From positions 1 through 64,000 of the forward strand of contig CADCHF010000002.1 of the NCBI GenBank assembly GCA_902801175.1: 64,000 bases of DNA. Direction: 5' to 3'. This document shows, in pieces, positions 41,208-48,244 of this stretch (positions within the stretch are counted from its first letter, which is position 1; every line of letters begins with the position of its first letter). Position numbers and translations under genes: made by a program. Source of the stretch: an uncultured Coriobacteriaceae bacterium. Lineage in GTDB: Bacteria; Actinomycetota; Coriobacteriia; Coriobacteriales; Atopobiaceae. The notes below the pieces were generated by a model that saw only the letters and a list, made by a program, of their open reading frames with translations, did no database searches and was not told the origin of the DNA.

Positions 41208-41812
41208 CACATGCTCCTCTCATAGGCTTCGCGCATTTTTGCCAGCGCTCGTGCCAGCGCAGTGGAGATGGTGGATGGATTCATCCCAAGCTCCTCGGCA
41301 ATTTCGACGTTACGTTTACCGTCGCGGTACTTCATAAGAACAAGAATGCGGTCACGCTCGTCGAGCTCGTCAAGGAGCTGGTTGACCAGCTCGCGGTCAT
41401 CGACCACGGCCTGCTCGTCAATTTGCGACGACGACCACTCTGGCAGGTCATCGAGCGATGCAAGGGGATGCTCTTTGCGGTAGTGGCTCACCATGCAATT
41501 GATGGCAATTCGTATAACCCACGTTGAGAACTGGGCCATCTTTGGGTCATAGCGGTGAAAGGACCGAGCGGCGAAAAGGTAGGCCTCTGCCACTATGTCC
41601 TCAGCGGCGGCATCGCCTTCCATACGCCTACGCACGTAGCCGTACACCTTAGGATAGCTTTCGCGGTAAAGCCGCGTGAACTCCTGCGCATCGCGCTGAG
41701 ACGGTGCACCCCTACGCCCTCCGTGTATGAGCTTTAGCCTGTCCGTAAAACCCTCCCTTTGCCTATAGTAATTATCAAGCATACAGCTTAGGTTGCTTAA
41801 TTGGTGTGTCAT
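41207..41812 (-). CDS. ECF-type sigma-70 factor
   Basis: A 201-aa sigma factor with region 2 (EFTRLYRESYPKVYGYVRRR, FSTWVIRIAINCMVSHYRKE) and region 4 (ILVLMKYRDGKRNVEIAEEL then STISTALARALAKMREAY). No region 1 or 3 and no membrane anti-sigma gene next to it. It heads the export operon and is the natural candidate to read the TGRGAC-N16/17-CGTA promoters of the peptide genes. No Shine-Dalgarno is seen before ATG 41812; ATG 41782 is no better. I found no copy of that promoter directly before this gene. Confidence 0.85.
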   Translation of the reverse strand: MTHQLSNLSCMLDNYYRQREGFTDRLKLIHGGRRGAPSQRDAQEFTRLYRESYPKVYGYVRRRMEGDAAAEDIVAEAYLFAARSFHRYDPKMAQFSTWVIRIAINCMVSHYRKEHPLASLDDLPEWSSSQIDEQAVVDDRELVNQLLDELDERDRILVLMKYRDGKRNVEIAEELGMNPSTISTALARALAKMREAYERSM

Positions 41813-41928
41813 GTAACAAGAGAGGAACCGATTTGCCCGTGGATGGCAGCACCAAAGTTGATTGATTTTTTGATAGCGAACAATTATTTACGCTACAAGC
41901 GCATCTGAAGGACGCAGAGACACAAGAT

Positions 41929-41969
41929 GCGCTCGAAATGCAGCTCACAATGAGCTGACATCCGAGCGC
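41929..41969 (-). terminator. Two-level hairpin between peptide 4 and the sigma gene
   Basis: Outer stem 41929-41935 with 41963-41969, inner stem 41942-41947 with 41951-41956. A further GCGCATC/GATGCGC pair (41899-41905, 41926-41932) overlaps it and could compete. No long T run, so it may reduce rather than stop read-through from peptide 4 into the sigma operon. Confidence 0.5.
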
Positions 41970-42001
41970 ACAGCAACTGATATAGAGCGTTAAGGGCTAC
42001 C

Positions 42002-42220
42002 TTATTGCAGATTATCCAGGTCGTGGCAAAGCATGGACATATCGCCGGCAGCAGACAAAAGATCCAACTCTTCGTCATCTAAGGCAACAGCTTCATCGTC
42101 ATCGGCCCCGAGAACCTCGAGACAACGAGCGAGCAAATCCTCACGGAACTTCTCGGTGCCAACTGACGGATCGCGCTGTAATACTTGCTCCAACATCTTC
42201 TCAATCTCCCGCTCGCTCAT
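42002..42220 (-). CDS. Acidic leader-like peptide 4 upstream of the sigma factor
   Basis: A 72-aa peptide: SEREIEKMLEQVLQRDPSVG, REDLLARCLEVLGADD, then VALDDEELDLLSAAGD and a short end MSMLCHDLDNLQ. The L-D-D-E-E-L-D-x-L-S-A-A-G stretch looks like the end of a RiPP leader, though Ala-Gly replaces Gly-Gly. One Cys in the tail. GGGAGGTG lies 5 bases before ATG 42220. It has the shared promoter and directly precedes the sigma/exporter operon. It could instead be a small regulator of the sigma factor. Confidence 0.6.
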   Translation of the reverse strand: MSEREIEKMLEQVLQRDPSVGTEKFREDLLARCLEVLGADDDEAVALDDEELDLLSAAGDMSMLCHDLDNLQ

Positions 42221-42265
42221 AGTCACCTCCCAAAACAGGGCTCACTGAGCTGTGTTTATCCGTTA

Positions 42266-42292
42266 TACGCAAAGACCACAAGCAGCGTCCCA
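42266..42292 (-). promoter_or_regulatory. ECF-type promoter (TGGGAC-17-CGTA) before peptide 4
   Basis: On the minus strand TGGGAC (42292-42287), 17 bases, CGTATAAC from 42269. One base differs from TGAGAC. The start codon lies 46 bases downstream, the same distance as at peptide 1. Confidence 0.55.
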
Positions 42293-42360
42293 GAATTAAC
42301 GGTTTTCTTCTCTCTTTTCCAGTTTGTCACATTCAAGATCACAAAAGGTACAAATATTAA

Positions 42361-42452
42361 CGAATATATCAAATATATAAGCCATTAGCGCTATCTTCTA
42401 GCCGAGCGAATATATCAAATATATAAGCCATTAGCGCTATCTTCTAGCCGAG
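42361..42452. repeat. 46-bp perfect tandem duplication
   Basis: Bases 42361-42406 and 42407-42452 are identical. The right copy includes the last codons and stop of the decayed ZIP gene; the left copy is the duplicate. The AT-rich part AATATATCAAATATATAA stands out from the GC-rich surroundings. Confidence 0.95.
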
Positions 42453-42704
42453 CGCGACATCAAGCACCATCATGAGCACGAAGCCCACCGAGAAGGCAAC
42501 GGTGCCCCAGTTGGAATGCTCCCCTCGCTCATCTTGGGAATGAGCCCCTCGACCACCACATAGAACATGGCGCCAGCGGCAAGGGCAAACATGTAGGGTA
42601 AGAGCGACGTTACCAGGCTCGATGCCACGATCGTGACCACAGCTGCCACAAGCCGACGTTCCCACAAAGGGAAGCAGAAGACCGCATATTACCTGATAGC
42701 TCAT
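42444..42704 (-). pseudogene. ZIP-family metal transporter, internally deleted and frameshifted
   Basis: The start MSYQVICGLLLPFVGTS is the usual first helix of ZIP transporters. Within about 50 bases the frame jumps to the end of the protein: VAAVVTIVASSLVTSLLPYM, LAAGAMFYVVVEGLIPKMSE and GTVAFSVGFVLMMVLDVALG. Roughly 150 residues in between are gone. A further one-base deletion in a G run (GAGGGGAGC, near 42524) separates the last two segments. The product cannot carry metal. Confidence 0.8.
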
Positions 42705-42739
42705 GCTTGCTCACGCTCTTTCGCCCACAATGAAGCTCC

Positions 42740-43549
42740 CTAGGAGCGTACGCTATCTTCGCTCACAGGAAAGGTGAAGTAGGTGTAGGGATAGGGCTCG
42801 CCCTCAAGAATGAAGTGCCACCACTCGTTTGAGACCGGTGCAAAGCCAGCCGAAAGCATGGCGTTGCGCAGCAGCATGCGCAGCTCGTACTGAGCGTCGG
42901 TAATGTTGGTGTAGCTTGGGTGGCTCCGCTCGCCAAACAGGTCAAAGGTCCCGCCCATGTCGCACTCGCGCTGCGCGTCCATGTCAAAGAGACTGAGGTC
43001 GACCGCGCTGCCGCGGGTGTGCCCGCTGTGCTCGGCAATGTAGCCCTGCGCAAAGAGGACCGACTTGTCGAGCTCGGGGTAAAAGTAGCGCTTCATGCGC
43101 TCGTCGGAGAGATCCTGCGACCAGCGCACAAAGTGGTCAACGGCCATCTGGGGCCTGTAGGCATCAAAGATCTTGAGCCTAAAGCCCTGCTCCATCACCA
43201 GGTCGGACGCAACCCGTAGGGCCTCGCCGGCCTCGCGGGTAACAAGGGCAACCGGCTGATCGTATCCGCTGATTCGTTCCCCCACAAAGTTGAAGGTGGT
43301 GAAGTAGCGGATCTCCTGAATGGCATCGGGCACCGCATCGCTCACGAGCACAAAGCCAGAGGCGTCGGCCGGATCAACCACGTTGGCCTGAGATGTCACC
43401 TTTGACCCAATGGCAGGGTTGACGCCGGCCACCTTGCCCAAGGTCGATGCGGCCGGCGCTGCGGTCTTCTTTGAGCAGGAGGCAAGCGTGGCCTGCGATG
43501 CCGCGCCACCCGCAAGCGAAACAAAGCCTCTCCTACTGATGGATCTCAT
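42740..43549 (-). CDS. VanX-like D-Ala-D-Ala dipeptidase, Tat lipoprotein
   Basis: A 269-aa exported zinc dipeptidase. SISRRGFVSLAGG is a twin-arginine signal, with lipobox TLASC. The core is close to the cytoplasmic copy at 21658-22308: IFDAYRPQMAVDHFV, SGHTRGSAVDLSLFD, SNEWWHFILE. With the VanY-like protein it gives this stretch two exported D-Ala peptidases and one cytoplasmic. GGGGGA precedes ATG 43549. Confidence 0.85.
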   Translation of the reverse strand: MRSISRRGFVSLAGGAASQATLASCSKKTAAPAASTLGKVAGVNPAIGSKVTSQANVVDPADASGFVLVSDAVPDAIQEIRYFTTFNFVGERISGYDQPVALVTREAGEALRVASDLVMEQGFRLKIFDAYRPQMAVDHFVRWSQDLSDERMKRYFYPELDKSVLFAQGYIAEHSGHTRGSAVDLSLFDMDAQRECDMGGTFDLFGERSHPSYTNITDAQYELRMLLRNAMLSAGFAPVSNEWWHFILEGEPYPYTYFTFPVSEDSVRS

Positions 43550-43599
43550 TGCTGCCGTCCCCCAAACATCGCCCGATGGTCTTGCCCTGCACTATCCCA

Positions 43600-44184
43600 T
43601 CACTCGCCACTTGGCGTGCCGCCTTGACACCCTGCCAGCTTGTCATTGAGCTTTGGATAGATGCGCTTGGCAAACCATGGCTCGCTCGATGCCGCCACTG
43701 CCTCGTCAAGCCCAAACCACGCAAGGCCGCTGTTCTCGTCAGGCTTGGTCTTGAGGGGCTCCATGGGGTCCGCCTCAATGAGGTACGTAAGGTTGAGGTG
43801 CAGGTGAGAGCTCACATATGCGCCTCGCTTCTCATGTCCCTCAACGGTGAGAACCTCTAGGGAGTAGACGCTCGGGGAGACGAGCCTCACCTGCGTGAGA
43901 CCGCTCTCCTCCCTCACCTCGCGCAACGCAACCGAGGCTAGGTCACGCTCCCCATCGGCGTGCCCGCCCAGCCAGGACCACGAGTTATAGATGTTGTGGT
44001 AGCACATGAGCACCTTGGTGCGATCGGGCGAGCAGACCCATGCCGAGGCGGTCAGGTGACAGACCTCGTTGTTACGCGTGTAGAGCTCTTGCCCGCTCTT
44101 CAAAAGCGAAAGCAGGAGATGCTTGTCCTGCATCTCCTGCTCATTGAACGGCTGGTAACTGGCGATGTCTTGGTACAGGCTCAT
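43600..44184 (-). CDS. NUDIX hydrolase
   Basis: A 194-aa cytoplasmic hydrolase. The NUDIX box is complete: GGHADGERDLASVALREVRE then ESGL (G-x5-E-x7-R-E-x2-E-E-x-G-L). It may act on nucleoside diphosphate derivatives such as oxidised nucleotides or dinucleotides; the flanks do not say. Start 44184 has GGGGAG upstream. It ends 51 bases before the VanX-like gene starts, same direction. Confidence 0.85.
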   Translation of the reverse strand: MSLYQDIASYQPFNEQEMQDKHLLLSLLKSGQELYTRNNEVCHLTASAWVCSPDRTKVLMCYHNIYNSWSWLGGHADGERDLASVALREVREESGLTQVRLVSPSVYSLEVLTVEGHEKRGAYVSSHLHLNLTYLIEADPMEPLKTKPDENSGLAWFGLDEAVAASSEPWFAKRIYPKLNDKLAGCQGGTPSGE

Positions 44185-44258
44185 GGCAGGCTCCCCAGAT
44201 GCGGTGGTAACCACCAAACTGTAGCGTACCTTTGCGTCTGGCGCCGAGCTCGAGAGAC

Positions 44259-45566
44259 CTAGCCCATGGGTCCTCCCTGCCGGCCCATGCCGGGCCCACC
44301 CATCATGCCGCCGCCCATCATCATGGAGTTGCTGATCTCGCTCACCTGCTCGCCGTTGACCGTGATGGTGCCGCCCGTGAAGGACGACTGCCCGTCAAAG
44401 TCGAAGGCAAACTGTGCGGTGATGTCAACGGTGCCACCGCTCACGATGATGTTGCCGTTGGAGTCGATCGCGTCCGTGTCGCCCTGGCCCATGCTAACGG
44501 TCAGCTCGCCGCCGCGCACCTCGATGGTAGGCGTGCCCACGCTCGAGGACTTGTACGAGGCATTGACGCCGTCATCGCTCGCCGTGATGTTCGTGGTTCC
44601 ACCGTTGACCTGGATATAGGTTGCCTCAAGGGCCTCCGATGCGTCAATTGAGAGGCTTCCGCCGTCAATCTGCAGGTAGGTGGTCGCATGAACAGCGTCG
44701 TCACCAGCTGTGATGTTGATCGTGCCTCCGCAGATGTACACGTAGCCGACCGTGTCATCCTCGTCGTTTTCGGCATGTATGCCGTCCTCGGCAGTGTTTA
44801 TGGTGATTGAGCCATCGGCCACGGCAACCGAATCGTTGGCCTCAAGCGCGTCGCCCTGACAGGTGATCGAGATGGTCCCGCCACACACCTTGAGGTCGTC
44901 CTTGCTCGTAATGCCATTGTCGGTGGACTCAATGGCCAGCGCACCCTGACCGTTTAGCACCAGGTCATCCTTGCTAAAGATGACAGCGTCGGTGTTGGTG
45001 TCGCCGTCGGCCACAAACTCGCCCGTAACGCTCAGGGTGTTAGTGGTCCCCGCCACAGTGGTCACAAAGACCTTGTCAGCGCTCTTCACGTAGATTGCCG
45101 GGGAGCTGGTGTTGGTGATCGAGACTCCGTTCAGCACGAGCTGGACCTTGGCAGACGAGTCAACGTCAACGCTCACGGTCACGTTGCTGGCCGTCCCGCT
45201 CAGCACATAGACGCCCTCTTGGGTGATGCTCACGTTTTGGCCGTCCGACAGGTCGATCTGGGTCGCGCTTGAGGTGTCAGCCACCTGCTCCAGGTCGCGG
45301 TCGGTAAAGAGGTCGGTCGTGTCTATGACTCCATCGGTGGTTACGTTGGCCGCAGAGGCAACGGTCTCGGCGGCGGCACCTGTTTCAGCGCTCGCTGTTG
45401 TATCGGTGCTCACGTCCTTCACGACAACGGACTCGATCTGCTCGGCGGGCACGCTTGCGGTCTTGGATTGTGAATCTGACGCGCCGCAACCCGAAAGGGC
45501 GAGCGTTAGTGCCGAGCCAAGGACAAAAGCCCTTGCCGCACGGCTATATAGATGCTTGGTCTTCAT
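44259..45566 (-). CDS. DUF4353 carbohydrate-binding-like lipoprotein
   Basis: A 435-aa exported protein with signal peptide and lipobox (ALSGC). Most of the mature part is a right-handed beta-helix-like array of short repeats such as DGVNASYKSS, ICGGTINITAGDDAVHATTY and VSGGTVDITAQFAFDFDG, typical of DUF4353 proteins often found with CotH kinase proteins. The C-terminus is Met/Gly-rich (MMMGGGMMGGPGMGRQGG), an unusual metal-binding-like tail. AAGGAGG lies 7 bases before ATG 45566. Confidence 0.8.
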   Translation of the reverse strand: MKTKHLYSRAARAFVLGSALTLALSGCGASDSQSKTASVPAEQIESVVVKDVSTDTTASAETGAAAETVASAANVTTDGVIDTTDLFTDRDLEQVADTSSATQIDLSDGQNVSITQEGVYVLSGTASNVTVSVDVDSSAKVQLVLNGVSITNTSSPAIYVKSADKVFVTTVAGTTNTLSVTGEFVADGDTNTDAVIFSKDDLVLNGQGALAIESTDNGITSKDDLKVCGGTISITCQGDALEANDSVAVADGSITINTAEDGIHAENDEDDTVGYVYICGGTINITAGDDAVHATTYLQIDGGSLSIDASEALEATYIQVNGGTTNITASDDGVNASYKSSSVGTPTIEVRGGELTVSMGQGDTDAIDSNGNIIVSGGTVDITAQFAFDFDGQSSFTGGTITVNGEQVSEISNSMMMGGGMMGGPGMGRQGGPMG

Positions 45567-45735
45567 GCGAGTACCTCCTTGCTGTGCCTCTCCTGTTTGG
45601 CACAACCAAAGAGTACAGAGCCAAGCTTTGAGATTCCTGAAAATGGAGGCCCAGCCATATTGCTGAGAGGGTTTTCAGGTTTGTTTGTTACACGGGGTCT
45701 GAGCAGGGCATTTTGCAGGAGTTTAGCCCAAAGAA

Positions 45736-45775
45736 TGCGCCACCTCCCATGCTACATGGCTAAAGAGGTGGCGCA
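45736..45775 (-). terminator. Terminator after the DUF697 GTPase gene
   Basis: A perfect 11-bp stem (45736-45746 with 45765-45775) around 18 bases; on the minus strand TTCTTTGG follows. Confidence 0.7.
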
Positions 45776-45801
45776 GACTTTAAAGATGCTTCGAGCGCTT
45801 G

Positions 45802-47010
45802 CTACTTTGTCTTACGACCTGACGCATCCTCCGCCGACATTGCCCCAGACAGGAGCGCCTTCGTGAGCAGCTTTGCCAGGGCCTTCCTTTGCTCCTTGCC
45901 CGTCACATTGGAGACCTCAGACCCAGATGCCTTTGCGATGGCACCGGTTGCCTTCTCAACAAACTCTCGCGACAGGTGCGACTCGAGCGCCTTCTGGGCC
46001 CACTCAACGTCGTCGATGGTGTGCTCGCCCTGATAGATGCGCTCAAAGATTCGGATGGTCCCCTCGCCCATTCCCGCAACGATGCTGCCGGCAATGACCG
46101 CGTTGAGCGCGCTCGCCCCAATGTTCAAACCGGGAATTGCCTTGAGCGCACTGATGGCCGTCCTGGCTGCGGTGCTCACCGTGCCCACCTCGAGCACTGT
46201 GGTGAGCAGCTTCTTTGAGGCGCTCCCCTTGCCAATGCCATAGAGGGTCGCCAGGGCATTGACCTCGTTTGTCTCGATGGGAGTGAGGATGAGGGCGTCC
46301 GAGATGGGGATGGGGATGGCTCCAACGGCAATGCCGGCTGCCGTTGAGGCGGCAACGATGCTGCGCGCCACCGCGCGCCTGCGCTTGAGCGTGAAGGCAG
46401 CGATGTCGGCCCCCACCGCCTTGATCCCCTCGGGCATGGCCTCGTTGGTCGCCTCGATGAGCTGGGGAATGCCCTCGGGTGACACAAAGGTGGTATCGCT
46501 CAGCTGGTAGGTCTCCGCAACCACCGGAATCACAGCACGCACGTTGCGGCGCAGACGACGGCGCCTCGAGCATGCGTCCCACACCAGCTGCACGTTGTCC
46601 TCGCGCTCGAGCTGCGAATACGACTTGGTGAGCACCACGATGATGGGCACCGAGTACCACAGAGAGGTTGCGCGCGAGATGTCGGCTATCTGCTGGCGAA
46701 TGAGCTTGCGCGACTTGCCCTCCACGCAGTACCAGATGACGTTGATGTCGTTGTCGGAGTTGCCGTCGAGGGCGTTGTCCTTTGACCAGCGCTTCACTGC
46801 CTTGCTTCCCGCACGGCGAGCAAGGCACGACCCGCCAATGTCACCCGCGTCAATCACGCGGAAGGGTATGGAGAGGCTCTCGTACACCGCAATCCGACCA
46901 TGCCCCCTCACAGAGCGCTGGGTGGCACTCGACCCAAGAACCTTTTCGATCAGCGTTGACTTTCCAACGCCCGCACTACCAATGACCAGCACGTTTCCAT
47001 AGCCGTCCAT
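45802..47010 (-). CDS. P-loop GTPase with DUF697 membrane-associated domain
   Basis: A 402-aa protein. The N-terminal GTPase has VIGSAGVGKSTLIEKVL (G1), VIDAGDIGGS (G3-like) and IVVLTKSYSQ (G4-like). Residues about 215-340 form the DUF697 region with hydrophobic helices (SIVAASTAAGIAVGAIPIPI, IGASALNAVIAGSIVAGMGE), as in YcjF-like proteins. It probably cycles GTP at the membrane; process unknown. Start 47010 has GGGGGAG upstream. It is divergent from the following unknown/nuclease pair, with about 100 bases between. Confidence 0.75.
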   Translation of the reverse strand: MDGYGNVLVIGSAGVGKSTLIEKVLGSSATQRSVRGHGRIAVYESLSIPFRVIDAGDIGGSCLARRAGSKAVKRWSKDNALDGNSDNDINVIWYCVEGKSRKLIRQQIADISRATSLWYSVPIIVVLTKSYSQLEREDNVQLVWDACSRRRRLRRNVRAVIPVVAETYQLSDTTFVSPEGIPQLIEATNEAMPEGIKAVGADIAAFTLKRRRAVARSIVAASTAAGIAVGAIPIPISDALILTPIETNEVNALATLYGIGKGSASKKLLTTVLEVGTVSTAARTAISALKAIPGLNIGASALNAVIAGSIVAGMGEGTIRIFERIYQGEHTIDDVEWAQKALESHLSREFVEKATGAIAKASGSEVSNVTGKEQRKALAKLLTKALLSGAMSAEDASGRKTK

Positions 47011-47112
47011 GTGCTCCCCCGTTTTTTTGTCGCAGGTAGATGGCATCATCGTAGCGCAGGCGGGCGGCGGTTAGCTATGATTGCTTGCGCACAGACGTCG
47101 AAGGGAACCATC

Positions 47113-47415
47113 GTGACGGCCGATGAACAGATGCGGCGCGAGGCTGCACGCGAGCAGCTCATTCGCGCGGTTGAGGACCTGGGATACCCTGGGGAGTTTG
47201 GTGAGGTGCTGGCAAGCCAGCTGGGCGGCGAGCAGGGCATGCAGAGGATGACCCAGTATCTTCGTGGGGCAAATCCGCACTCCCCCGAGGAGATCGCCGA
47301 CGAGATGCTGGCCATTTTGCAGGTTCGCGAGAGCTGGGTGCAGCAAAAGATCAGCGAGCGTGCCAACGCCTCTATAACCGCCTTCTACAACCGGCCCAGA
47401 GATGACGAAGAGTAG
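47113..47415 (+). CDS. Unknown 100-aa protein
   Basis: No family recognised. It is helical and soluble: LIRAVEDLGYPGEFGEVLAS, EQGMQRMTQYLRGANPHSPE, LQVRESWVQQKISERANASI. GTG 47113 has AGGGA about 7 bases upstream; ATG 47077 in the same frame has no site. It overlaps the next gene by 14 bases, so the two are translated together. Confidence 0.6.
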   Translation: MTADEQMRREAAREQLIRAVEDLGYPGEFGEVLASQLGGEQGMQRMTQYLRGANPHSPEEIADEMLAILQVRESWVQQKISERANASITAFYNRPRDDEE

Positions 47416-48172
47416 ACAGGCCATAGACGCCCTTGACAGAGAGCTGTACACGCTCATCTGCAGCACCGACGGCATCAAGGCCCGGGAGCTTGCCAGCAAG
47501 CTTGGGGTCACGCGCAAGGAGGTCAACAAGCTCCTCTACCAGAACCCCTTCGTCCGCGACCTTTGCTACCACGACGAGGACTACCTCTGGTATGGCATCA
47601 TTCAGCAGCGGGTTCCCCACGTGGGGCTGCACGAGTTTAGCGGCTGGTATGGCACGGTCGAGGAGTTTTGCTCGCAGGGCGAGGAAGAATGGCTGAGCGA
47701 GCTGCGCGCGGGCTGTCGTGCCATTGGGCGCAACCTCAACGACACGCGTGGGCTCACGCATTCCTTCCTCGACGCTCGGCAGACAATGCTTGGCCTCTTT
47801 GCTGACCTGCACGACGCCAACGTGAGGTGCGACTCCTGGGAGCTCGTCTTTGAGCTGCGCATTCGCCGCGCAAAGTGGATCCGCATCTATGCCGACGTGC
47901 TCGTGGTGGCCCCCGACTATGTCTTCTCGCTCGAGTTCAAGATGAAGGATGCCATCGAACAGAGCGAGGTCGACCAGGCAGCCAAGTACGCGCCTTACCT
48001 TGAGCTCGTCTTTGGACCCAACTACGAGGTGGTTCCCGCCCTTGTGCTCACGCAGGCGAGCGACCTCTACACCCACGCAAACCTGAGCGAGTCGACCGCC
48101 GAGGTGTCGGTTGCCTCGGGCGACATGCTCTTTAACGTGTTTGACGAGTACCTGCGCTTTCTCGCGCAATAA
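47402..48172 (+). CDS. HTH plus PD-(D/E)XK nuclease-like protein
   Basis: A 256-aa protein. Residues about 10-45 are a winged-helix-like DNA-binding part (IKARELASKLGVTRKEVNKL). The C-terminal half has YADVLVVAPDYVFSLEFKMK, a D-x(n)-E-x-K arrangement that fits a PD-(D/E)XK nuclease core, with SEVDQAAKYAPYL after it. It sits next to a GmrSD-type enzyme on the opposite strand, which supports a defence or DNA-handling role. Nuclease activity is inferred from the motif only. Confidence 0.55.
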   Translation: MTKSRQAIDALDRELYTLICSTDGIKARELASKLGVTRKEVNKLLYQNPFVRDLCYHDEDYLWYGIIQQRVPHVGLHEFSGWYGTVEEFCSQGEEEWLSELRAGCRAIGRNLNDTRGLTHSFLDARQTMLGLFADLHDANVRCDSWELVFELRIRRAKWIRIYADVLVVAPDYVFSLEFKMKDAIEQSEVDQAAKYAPYLELVFGPNYEVVPALVLTQASDLYTHANLSESTAEVSVASGDMLFNVFDEYLRFLAQ

Positions 48173-48214
48173 GAGAGGGCCGGGCGAGCCGTCTGGGCCC
48201 GCCCGGCCCTCTCT
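48172..48214. terminator. Long hairpin between converging genes
   Basis: A perfect 15-bp stem (48172-48186 with 48200-48214) with 13-base loop between the stops of the nuclease-like and GmrSD-type genes. No T run. Confidence 0.65.
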
Positions 48215-48244
48215 GCAACGATGATCAGGCTTGCACGCCGACCC

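Noticed and set aside
42002..42220. Peptide 4 as a classical anti-sigma factor
   Set aside because: No membrane helix and no zinc-binding HxxxCxxC motif; the acidic leader-like end and shared promoter fit a peptide better, though a regulatory role stays possible.
21658..43549. Vancomycin resistance cluster
   Set aside because: VanX- and VanY-like genes are far apart, with no vanH, D-Ala-D-Lac ligase or VanRS genes.
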